This document shows, one piece after another, positions 27,305 through 34,549 of a stretch of DNA of 64,000 nt (positions are counted from its first letter, which is position 1; every line of letters starts with the position of its first letter). Location of the stretch: positions 1,116,001-1,180,000 of the forward strand of contig NZ_CP051167.1 of the NCBI RefSeq assembly GCF_012295525.1, read 5' to 3'. The stretch is from Oxynema aestuarii AP17. Its GTDB lineage: Bacteria > Cyanobacteriota > Cyanobacteriia > Cyanobacteriales > Laspinemataceae. The position numbers were made by a program, and so were the translations under genes. Below the pieces are notes generated by a model. That model ran no database searches, was not told where the DNA came from, and was given only the letters and a program-made list of their open reading frames with translations.

Positions 27305-27343
27305 TGACATCCTCTCCACGCAAATCAAAGATTATGCGTGGAG
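27305..27343 (-). repeat. Right-end hairpin of the tnpB element in cas2
   Basis: Perfect 9-bp stem, CTCCACGCA (27314-27322) with TGCGTGGAG (27335-27343), loop related to AATCTTTGATT, then GAGGATGTCA on the minus strand. It matches 17165-17204 in loop and tail but not in stem sequence. The tnpB stop codon is inside the hairpin. Confidence 0.75.
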
Positions 27344-28602
27344 ATTCCTTGGGTCGCCCCAAAGATTTCCTGCTTCACAGCCAGCCAACTAGAATCAGTG
27401 ACCCGATCCCCCGTCGCCTCGACTCCACAGGCATTTTTGATTCCCCGTTGCCCACGGGTACAGATAACTTGTCCACTGGCTACGTCACGGGGTTTGATTG
27501 ACCCGCAGTTATGGCAGTAATGAATCCGGGTTGAGAGGTCTTTGCGTACCTCAGCCCCACAATCCGGGCATTCCTGAGACGTACCACGAGCATCCACCTT
27601 GCCGTAATATACATCCCGCTTCCAGCACACCCACGGCAAGATTTGATTGACAAACTGCCCCAACCCAGCGTCCAGGGTGTGCTTACCCAGCATCCCTTTT
27701 GCCATGATGCGGAAGTCCAAATCTTCCACAAATATCATCCCTGCACTATCGCAGAGGCGGTGAGCCAACTTGAAGTGCCAGTCCTTTCGCGTATCGGCAA
27801 TGCGTTGATGAACTCTCGCAATCTTCCTCTGGAGCTTCAGCCAGTTAGCAGACCCCTTCTGCTTGTTCTTCAATCTGCGTTGCAGCAATTTCAGCTTGCG
27901 GTGTAGATTATCGAAAAAGCGGGGTCGCTTGACCTGTTCCCCATCGGAAGTCGAAAGAAAATACTCCAGACCAACATCAATCCCAACCGGATGCCCGTGA
28001 GGGGCAACATCGGGAATATCAACATCAGCCTGAAGGCTCAACATGACAAAATAGCCCGATGCCTTACGAACAATTCGAGCTTGTTTTGCCTGAAATAAAT
28101 TAGGAATTTTCCGTGACCACCGAACCCGAACCCATCCCAGTTGCGACAGCTTAATCCCCCCTTCGCCCCCCTTCCCAAGGGGGGTTGGGGGGATACAGTT
28201 TTTGAGCATCTGGGGGAAGACGAACGACCGCATCCGGTTGGGTTTTTTAAACCGTGGAAGACCAGACCGCTTCAATCGCCAGGACTCCCAGGAGGCTTCC
28301 AGTTTTTGGAGAACCTGTTGAAGTACCTGAGCGTTAACAGTCTTTAATCGGGGGTATTTCGACTTCGCCACCGTTAGCCGCTTGGACTGAACGTGATAGC
28401 TGGGAAATGGCTCGTCCGCTGGCAAGATAAACTCCTGCCGGATCGAACAGGCATTTACTGGGGACTTGCGGGAACTCAGCCAATCCTTACGTTCCCGCAG
28501 GGCAAAGTTCCAGACATCGCGACACACATCTAAAATGTGTTCGATCTCACAAACCTGCTCCGCCGTTGGTTCTAGCTTGAATTCCCAGGTCATGTTCAGC
28601 AT
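27325..28602 (-). CDS. tnpB: TnpB, RNA-guided nuclease of an IS200/IS605-type element
   Basis: 425 residues and full length. RuvC-I D in PVGIDVGLEYFLS, RuvC-II E in IFVEDLDFR, zinc ribbon CPDC/CHNC, RuvC-III D in KPRDVASGQ. N-terminal motif WEFKLEPTAEQVCEIEHIL. No tnpA is next to it. TnpB cleaves DNA guided by an RNA from the element's right end, which favours element retention. It sits inside the cas locus between the cas1 and cas2 remnants, on the cas strand. A 41-bp palindrome (28154-28194) is inserted in frame, adding about 14 residues (IPPTPLGKGGEGG). This is usual for such hairpins in surface loops and probably tolerated. Confidence 0.92.
   Translation of the reverse strand: MLNMTWEFKLEPTAEQVCEIEHILDVCRDVWNFALRERKDWLSSRKSPVNACSIRQEFILPADEPFPSYHVQSKRLTVAKSKYPRLKTVNAQVLQQVLQKLEASWESWRLKRSGLPRFKKPNRMRSFVFPQMLKNCIPPTPLGKGGEGGIKLSQLGWVRVRWSRKIPNLFQAKQARIVRKASGYFVMLSLQADVDIPDVAPHGHPVGIDVGLEYFLSTSDGEQVKRPRFFDNLHRKLKLLQRRLKNKQKGSANWLKLQRKIARVHQRIADTRKDWHFKLAHRLCDSAGMIFVEDLDFRIMAKGMLGKHTLDAGLGQFVNQILPWVCWKRDVYYGKVDARGTSQECPDCGAEVRKDLSTRIHYCHNCGSIKPRDVASGQVICTRGQRGIKNACGVEATGDRVTDSSWLAVKQEIFGATQGISTHNL
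28154..28194. repeat. C/G-rich palindrome inserted in frame in tnpB
   Basis: ATCCCCCCTTCGCCCCCCTT, CCC centre, AAGGGGGGTTGGGGGGAT. Same family as 16332-16386 but at another position of the protein (after FPQMLKNC rather than after VPINLH). Confidence 0.85.
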
Positions 28603-28663
28603 GAAACTATCTTAGCTTAGAAAATAAATATTTGTTCCCTAGGCTTAAGCGAACAACTCCCTC

Positions 28664-28716
28664 CCGTCGCTTCACCACCCCCCAAGCCTTCGGCTATGGG
28701 CGGAGTACTGCGACGG
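28664..28716 (-). repeat. Leftover IS right-end hairpin next to cas1 remnant
   Basis: CCGTCGC and GCGACGG form a 7-bp stem around a long loop; on the minus strand it is followed by GAGGGAGTTG, like the GGGAGG-type tails of the other right ends. It abuts the cas1 remnant, suggesting that a second element hit cas1. Confidence 0.55.
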
Positions 28717-28810
28717 ATCTTGATAGGCGATCGCGCTGATATTTCACGCTCAACCGCTCGTCTACTTTCCCCAAAAACGCATCTTCTTGGGTAATATATA
28801 CCGTTCCCAT
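28694..28810 (-). pseudogene. cas1: cas1 remnant, N-terminal ~26 residues
   Basis: The ATG at 28810, with GAGGA upstream, opens a frame starting MGTVYITQEDAFLGKVDERL, then SVKYQ. This is the typical Cas1 N-terminus of I-D/III loci. Homology stops there and the frame ends 12 codons later in IS-derived sequence. The integrase active site (Glu, His, Glu/Asp) is entirely missing. It follows cas4 in the usual cas4-cas1-cas2 order. Confidence 0.85.
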
Positions 28811-28912
28811 TTTGGGTTCCTCTTATATATAATGTGTTGATTTGAGGGAGAAAGAAGGGAGATAAGGAGATGAGGAGAGATTGCGAACTTTCCTCCTCTG
28901 GCGACCTTCTCT

Positions 28913-29512
28913 TCACCCTATCTCTTGATATCGCTCGACTTTCGACGCGGCTTGAGGCAAACAGCCGCCGTACAAACTGCACCCGCGACAGCTGGTCGTA
29001 TAGTATAGGGCTGGGGGCATTTCTCCGGTTTGCAACATCTGACGAACGGACTCGATGGTGGCGATGGTTTCTCGACGCAATTTGTCATCGAGGACGATGT
29101 CCTGTCGTTGGTGAGATTGCAAGGAATAAACGTAACCTGTGGGAATCGAACGGCCCGTTAATTCTTCTAAACATAACGCCTGGCCGCAGACTTGTAAGGC
29201 GTCGTTTTCCCAGGGATTTTTCCGCCCTCGTTTGTATTCTACGGGGTAGATTTCTCCGGCTTTGGATTCGACGAGATCGGCTTTTCCGACTAAGCCGTAT
29301 TTTTGCGATTTGAGCCAGATCGATCGCACTTGCCAGGTGTCTTCGCGAAATCCTTCTCCGAGGGTATGGACGCGATCGTGTAGCGTACTTCCTTCAACGG
29401 TGTAAGCGTTTTCAACAAACTCTCCCGCACAAAACATTCGCCAACACCGATGAGGACAGTAAGTGAAATGGTTCAGCGAGGCGATCGCCACTTCTGTTAA
29501 CATTTCTGTCAT
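28913..29512 (-). CDS. cas4: CRISPR-associated exonuclease Cas4
   Basis: 199 residues. RecB-type nuclease: H45, D79 in VGKADLVE, E92 and K94 in PVEYKRG. Iron-sulphur cysteines are C19 or C23 near the N-terminus and C175, C178, C184 (SCRGCSLYGGC). Cas4 trims prespacers and selects PAMs for Cas1-Cas2. GGAGA lies 8 nt before the ATG. Since cas1 and cas2 are broken just downstream, this intact Cas4 has no local integrase partner. It lies 25 bp after cas6. Confidence 0.95.
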   Translation of the reverse strand: MTEMLTEVAIASLNHFTYCPHRCWRMFCAGEFVENAYTVEGSTLHDRVHTLGEGFREDTWQVRSIWLKSQKYGLVGKADLVESKAGEIYPVEYKRGRKNPWENDALQVCGQALCLEELTGRSIPTGYVYSLQSHQRQDIVLDDKLRRETIATIESVRQMLQTGEMPPALYYTTSCRGCSLYGGCLPQAASKVERYQEIG

Positions 29513-29537
29513 GGTTCGTTCTCCTATTTTTTAGGGA

Positions 29538-30395
29538 TTATCGATCCATTTTTCGCGCCATTCCCATCCCCATCGTGGTTTTCCGTCCGATACCTGAATA
29601 TAAGGCGTAGTCTGCCAAGGTATTCAAGGTTTGAATTGTGGCGGTAGAGACATCGCCTAAAATGCGGTAGTCGATACTTCCTACGGCTCCAATAAATTTG
29701 CCCGACTTCCCTTTTTTACGAAATTCAAATTCGGCGATTTCTGTGTTAAGCTTAAAGAAGCATGGAAAAATGGATTCTGTTGAAAATTCGGGCAGTTCGA
29801 TAGTGCTGTATTTCTTCCAAGAATTCAACAAGCTTTTAAAAACAGATTCCGGAGAGGGAAGAGCGGTATCGTATTTTTGCTGTCGAAAGGCTACGGGTGT
29901 GGAAAACTGAAACGATATTCGACGGTTGCGATCGGACGCGTTTTCGTAAAGTTCGGCATAAGATGCTGCGTTCGCCCAAGGTTGCGTTGATTGTGGAGTT
30001 CCGAGAATACTGGTAACGTGCAAATTGGCTGCGCCTAAATGCCAAGGTTGTCCTGAATTTAAGTTCAACCAAAGATGGCTGAGTTTTCTGAAAAGGCTGT
30101 CGTCGAGGAGAGAAACACGCCACCAACAGGGGGTTTCGGGTTGGATGGGATAGCGATGTTGGAATTGCAAAATCGGGGGAACGGAGGCGCGTTGGTTTCG
30201 GCGAGGATGGCGCACTACTTGCAACGGTGAAAGGGCGAAGGCTTTTTCGGTTTTGGTTTCGTGGAGGTGAGTCGCCAGTTGCGAGTCTACGGCGTTGACG
30301 GCGGTGAGAAATAGGGCGTGAAGATGTCTTCCGGTGGCGTATTCGGGATAGATGGGGTTTTCGGGAAGGAAGTTGAAAACAAGACTGTGAGGCAT
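29538..30395 (-). CDS. cas6: CRISPR repeat endoribonuclease Cas6
   Basis: 285 residues. Two RAMP-like halves; the C-terminal Gly-rich loop is GIGRKTTMGMGMAR, the family signature. Cuts the pre-crRNA 8 nt upstream of the repeat end, leaving the AUUGAAAC handle seen in this array. The catalytic His is probably in the N-terminal region (GRHLHALFL). It starts 3 bp after the cas3' stop, which implies coupled translation. Confidence 0.92.
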   Translation of the reverse strand: MPHSLVFNFLPENPIYPEYATGRHLHALFLTAVNAVDSQLATHLHETKTEKAFALSPLQVVRHPRRNQRASVPPILQFQHRYPIQPETPCWWRVSLLDDSLFRKLSHLWLNLNSGQPWHLGAANLHVTSILGTPQSTQPWANAASYAELYENASDRNRRISFQFSTPVAFRQQKYDTALPSPESVFKSLLNSWKKYSTIELPEFSTESIFPCFFKLNTEIAEFEFRKKGKSGKFIGAVGSIDYRILGDVSTATIQTLNTLADYALYSGIGRKTTMGMGMARKMDR

Positions 30396-30398
30396 GGT

Positions 30399-32699
30399 TT
30401 AAACGCACCAAAATTCTTCGTTGTCGGGACATTTTAAGGCAAATCCTGCGGTTGCGATCGCTAAAATTCCTGAAAGACTCGGAAAGAAAGTATATTTTTC
30501 TTCTCGCCCAAAATTGTCGCAGACTGTGATGGGATAACAGTCTAATCCTTGTTTTTTGAGTTTAAAAATTGCCCAGCGATTATTTAGATGTTCTTTAACG
30601 ATGACACCGGGTAAGAGGGGTGGGGTGAGTTCGGCAATGATTGCAGTCGATCGCATCATTTCACCAATACCTCGCTGGATTTGACAGTTTTGAAAAGCAT
30701 AGAGTTTCGACAGTTGAGTGTTGGCAAATTCATCGAGATCGATATTGAGATTGGTAAGATTCAGAGAAAAACTTAGATTGTAGGGCTGTTTGGCGCGTTC
30801 GGTGACGAGAATGCGATCGCCGTCGGAAACAAATTCGTAAAATCGCAATAGATGCAGAGGATCGAGATTCGTTTCGCCACAATTATCGAGAAGAAATCCT
30901 TTTGGATCTTCAATTTTGACGTTTTCAAATAAGCTATCACGGAAGCGAAATAAGGGAGCGTAGCTGATTTGTAAAATCCTGGCATAGTGTTTGAGTTTTT
31001 CGGTGTAATATCGCTGGCTTAAAATCTCTTGTTCTAGTTGTTCGATCGCAACTCGTCCAGATTTCACATCTTCCCAGTCTTCAGAACAATAAGCCTTGAG
31101 GAAACTCTTGACGCAATTTTGACCGCCTTTGATATACTTCCAATCTTTTGGGATTTTCTCAATTTTGGTTTTGGCAATGTTTTCTGCTCCTTGTAAAATC
31201 TTCATTCGTTGTCGATACTCTTTCCAAGGTCGGTTTCCACCGAGTACACTTTGCAAGGTTTGATAGAGTTGAGAAATGAGGTGTTCTCCTGGGGTATTGA
31301 TGAGACTGGTTTCGAGTTCTAGTAACGGACGAGCAATTTCTAAAAAGGCTTCGGAACGCCAGTAAATATTGAGAAAGGGTCGTTGCATACACTCCAAGCT
31401 TTCCAGGGTTTTTTGGAGTGCTTCTCGTCCGCCAGAACCGTCGAGATTTTGCAGTCCTTGTTGCCAAACTTCTTGGGGTAAATAGACGATCGCATGAGAA
31501 GAAATATCGGTTTTAACTTTCCCTAAAACCCGTCCCACTCGTCCGATTCGCTGCCAAAATGAGAAGCGATCGCGCGAGGAGAAAATTAACCAGTCGAGGT
31601 TTTGGCGATCGCGTTCGATTTCACGCTCGAAGTTGAATCCGACATCAACGGTACTGGTGGCGAGAATGACTTGTTTTTGAGCCGCTTTGGGACGGTCTTC
31701 TTTTGGTGTATCTCCGGTAATGCGTCCGCAATAATGTTCGTAACCGCGATCGCGCAATTCTGTTGAAATGGCATTGAGGGTATCTTTGGAGTCCAAAATC
31801 ACTGCGCCGTTGTCGTCGGGTCGATTTTGAATGCGATCGCAAACTTCTCCGACGATTTCTCGAATAATTTCGTCTTTTTCGGGATACGATCGCACTTCGA
31901 GATTGACTGCAGTTTGCGAGGGAATGAGATGTCCAGTTTTCCCATTCCCGTCAATTAGAGCGACCCGAACGCCGTCTGTTTCTAGCGTTTTTAAGGCTTC
32001 TTCACAAGCGGGTTCGGGAGTGGCTGTGAGCAAGACGACTTTACGGTTATTTTGGAAATAGCCAAAAACGTGAGAAACGGCTAAATAAAATAACAAACTC
32101 ACCAATTGTTTGGCATCGTACAGATGAAACTCATCGAAAATGACGGTCGCGAAACTTTTGTAAAAAATGCTAGCGATGTTGGAGCGATCGCGCCGATTGT
32201 ATTGAAAAAAAGCAGCGTAGTAAAAAATATCGGGATTCGTCACCAGTAAAACAGGACGACCGCCGCCACATTCAGGAAATAGCGTTGAAGGATCTTGCAG
32301 AACGTTGTAGATTTTTTCACCCGCACGCCGTCCGACGCGATCGTTTGGCCAAGAATTCACGTGCTTGGCTGAAGCCGCTTTCACAACGTGGGGTAAACCT
32401 GCTGCTTTGACAAATTTTTCGGCGGCGATCGTTTGTTGTTCGACGAGGGCATTCGTAGGAGCAACGTAAACCACATTTCGCGTCGGATTTTCCAAAACCA
32501 CACTGAATCCGGCTTTCGTTTTTCCCGTTCCGGTTGCAGAGAGGTCGAGAATTAAATCGTGGTCTTTGGCTGCGTTATAAACATCCACTTGATGCTGTAA
32601 AGCCTTGCCTCCAAAGACTTTTTTGAGAGCGTCGGGTAAATCGGTTTCAGTACAAGCGGCAATTTGGGCGGGTTCGAGGGTGATGTGGAGATTATTCAC
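30399..32699 (-). CDS. cas3: Type I-D CRISPR helicase Cas3'
   Basis: 766 residues, GTG start with AGGAGG 8 nt upstream. Superfamily 2 helicase: Walker A ATGTGKT (55-61), Walker B DEFH (189-192), motif III LLTATPE, motif VI QRIGRVGR. There is no HD nuclease domain; in subtype I-D that is carried by Cas10d. It unwinds target DNA after Cascade binding. Its start overlaps the end of csc1 by 8 bp. Confidence 0.95.
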   Translation of the reverse strand: MNNLHITLEPAQIAACTETDLPDALKKVFGGKALQHQVDVYNAAKDHDLILDLSATGTGKTKAGFSVVLENPTRNVVYVAPTNALVEQQTIAAEKFVKAAGLPHVVKAASAKHVNSWPNDRVGRRAGEKIYNVLQDPSTLFPECGGGRPVLLVTNPDIFYYAAFFQYNRRDRSNIASIFYKSFATVIFDEFHLYDAKQLVSLLFYLAVSHVFGYFQNNRKVVLLTATPEPACEEALKTLETDGVRVALIDGNGKTGHLIPSQTAVNLEVRSYPEKDEIIREIVGEVCDRIQNRPDDNGAVILDSKDTLNAISTELRDRGYEHYCGRITGDTPKEDRPKAAQKQVILATSTVDVGFNFEREIERDRQNLDWLIFSSRDRFSFWQRIGRVGRVLGKVKTDISSHAIVYLPQEVWQQGLQNLDGSGGREALQKTLESLECMQRPFLNIYWRSEAFLEIARPLLELETSLINTPGEHLISQLYQTLQSVLGGNRPWKEYRQRMKILQGAENIAKTKIEKIPKDWKYIKGGQNCVKSFLKAYCSEDWEDVKSGRVAIEQLEQEILSQRYYTEKLKHYARILQISYAPLFRFRDSLFENVKIEDPKGFLLDNCGETNLDPLHLLRFYEFVSDGDRILVTERAKQPYNLSFSLNLTNLNIDLDEFANTQLSKLYAFQNCQIQRGIGEMMRSTAIIAELTPPLLPGVIVKEHLNNRWAIFKLKKQGLDCYPITVCDNFGREEKYTFFPSLSGILAIATAGFALKCPDNEEFWCV

Positions 32700-33474
32700 G
32701 GGAGTTTCCTCCTAAAAATTCTAGATTTGCAGGAATTAGGAAGTTTCCAATTTGCCATGCTTCACCATGAAATTGAAGGTTTTTCAACAGAGAGGCTGGC
32801 GGAATGGCAATTAAATCGAACGCGAACGGTTCGAGGTCGGGTGGCAAATCGGCTGAGTTGAGATAGGTGTTGCAACGATAGGTATCGGCGGGCAATTGTC
32901 GAACGGGTAATGCTTCCCCCACGTCAACGCGCACTTTGCTCGTAAATTTGCCCACGCGGATGTATTCAGGAAGTTCGCCTTCGCCAAAAACGAGGGTTTG
33001 AAAGCGATTTCCGCGATCGATAATTCGCAATCGTCCGGTTTGGGGAAAGTTACTCGGACGGTAAGTGTTGGGTTTTTTTCCAGTTCGTTTGAGCGGTAAA
33101 TCTTCCCTGGCGGTGGCGACGCGATTGTTCGTCATGGCGTACCAGTAGGCATCGGAGAGGGCGTTAAACCGCTCAAAACGATAGGAGGGACTGTTTTCAA
33201 CTGGCCAGGCGGGGAGAATGTAATGTTGTCCCGCAAGCGGCGTGAGGTCTTCTCGATACCGAGGTCGTCCGGTGTCTTTCCCCGTCAGGCGATAGGGCGC
33301 CCTCGCCCAACCGAGGGCGTAGGCGAGGGCGTAGTTTCCGATCGCTCCTTCGGTATAGTAGGTGTCGGAGAGTTCTCGGGAGGCGAAAAACACCGGTTCA
33401 GCACACCACAATTCGACGAGGCGGGCGGTGGTAAAGGTCGGGGAATCGCTTAGGTTGAGTTCTGATTGTGGCAT
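32692..33474 (-). CDS. csc1: Type I-D Cascade subunit Cas5 (Csc1)
   Basis: 260 residues, RAMP-fold protein that caps the 5' handle of the crRNA. Csc1-like blocks: VELWCAEPVFFASRELSDTY, GNYALAYALGWARAPYRLTG, GEGELPEYIRVGKFTSKVRV. GAGGA precedes the ATG. 12 bp after csc2 and overlapping cas3' by 8 bp, so these belong to one operon. Confidence 0.92.
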   Translation of the reverse strand: MPQSELNLSDSPTFTTARLVELWCAEPVFFASRELSDTYYTEGAIGNYALAYALGWARAPYRLTGKDTGRPRYREDLTPLAGQHYILPAWPVENSPSYRFERFNALSDAYWYAMTNNRVATAREDLPLKRTGKKPNTYRPSNFPQTGRLRIIDRGNRFQTLVFGEGELPEYIRVGKFTSKVRVDVGEALPVRQLPADTYRCNTYLNSADLPPDLEPFAFDLIAIPPASLLKNLQFHGEAWQIGNFLIPANLEFLGGNSRE

Positions 33475-33486
33475 GAGGTGTTCCTC

Positions 33487-34491
33487 TTATTTGTTTTTGC
33501 GCCCTTTCTTGGTCGATTGTTGTTTGATTTGGCGATAGGGTTGATAGGATTCGTCCAATCGTTTGAGAAAGGTTTCTTGTTCGTCGAGCGACCAATGGCG
33601 ATCGATATCCTCGATGAGTGCGTCGAGTTCTTCGGATGACAGTTGCATGGAAATCCCCCGTTTGTTCGTCCAAGTGTTGATGACAGATTGGGTGGCTTCG
33701 ATGAGAGCGTTTGTGTTTAAGGGATGTTCGAGGGCGACGTTTTCGGCAATGAGGCGATCGTAAACGCCTTGCACGAGTTCGAGGGAACTGGGCAGTTCGG
33801 AAATGCCGCCAAATACGCCGAGAATTTGGTTTTCCATGCGTCCGACTCGGCTGGAAACGGCGCCGTAACGAGTGGTGAGAAGTAGGTTGCCCAAGGCGTA
33901 GCGTAATTCGTCGGCGGTGACGTCTTTTAAGGTGGCGATATCGAGAAAGTGAACGCCGGGTTTGATGTATTCGCTGGTTTTGAGAGCGGTGGAGGCGTTG
34001 CCTTTTTCGTCCCGCATGGTTCCGGTTTCAAATACAGCGTTGATGGTGCGATCGCCAATGAGTTCAGTTGAGGGCAATACGCTAAATGCATCTTCTGTCC
34101 AAATGCGGCTTTTTTGTGCGCCTTCTCCACCCGCTGCAAATCCGTAAAGGAAACAATCGACGCACATTTCACAAGGCGCGTTGGTGTTGAGGGAGCAAGG
34201 TGAATCGCTTTTTGGGGCAGTATAAAGCAACTCGTGATTTCGTAAAAATTCCCGTCCCCGCCGCCGTTCGGGGGCGACTTGTTTGCGTTTGGTCATGACT
34301 AAACGCAGAATCGATTCGGTGTTTTGAACTCCGGCTTGTACGGATTCGCGACACATGGGTTCGCCCGTTCCTTCGGTTCGGAAAATGGTTTCTGATTGGG
34401 TCGTCCGAAGTACGACTACGCCAATAGTTCGACCTTTGGGAAAGTTTTCGTAGTTGGGGGCGAGGAAGGATTGTAATTTCTCGATCGACAT
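33487..34491 (-). CDS. csc2: Type I-D Cascade backbone Cas7 (Csc2)
   Basis: 334 residues from the ATG at 34491, with GGAG 9 nt upstream (a TTG 6 bp earlier is in frame). Csc2 coats the crRNA as the backbone. Recognisable blocks: GRTIGVVVLRTTQSETIFRT, PCEMCVDCFLYGFAAGGEG, RTINAVFETGTMRDEKGNAS, TTRYGAVSSRVGRMENQILG. Four Cys in the CxxC region may hold zinc. The C-terminus is Lys-rich (TKKGRKNK). It lies about 58 bp after cas10d. Confidence 0.95.
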   Translation of the reverse strand: MSIEKLQSFLAPNYENFPKGRTIGVVVLRTTQSETIFRTEGTGEPMCRESVQAGVQNTESILRLVMTKRKQVAPERRRGREFLRNHELLYTAPKSDSPCSLNTNAPCEMCVDCFLYGFAAGGEGAQKSRIWTEDAFSVLPSTELIGDRTINAVFETGTMRDEKGNASTALKTSEYIKPGVHFLDIATLKDVTADELRYALGNLLLTTRYGAVSSRVGRMENQILGVFGGISELPSSLELVQGVYDRLIAENVALEHPLNTNALIEATQSVINTWTNKRGISMQLSSEELDALIEDIDRHWSLDEQETFLKRLDESYQPYRQIKQQSTKKGRKNK

Positions 34492-34549
34492 TTTCAATTT
34501 CTCCGGTATTTTTCGGTGGTGGGTTAAATGAATTCGCGAATTTTAAAGA

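Noticed and set aside
28617-28982. 121-codon minus-strand frame across the cas1 scar
   Set aside because: It runs out of frame through the end of cas4, the cas1 remnant and IS sequence; only a chance opening.
32664-32861. Plus-strand frame across the cas3'/csc1 junction
   Set aside because: Opposite to two well-supported overlapping cas genes; no motif.
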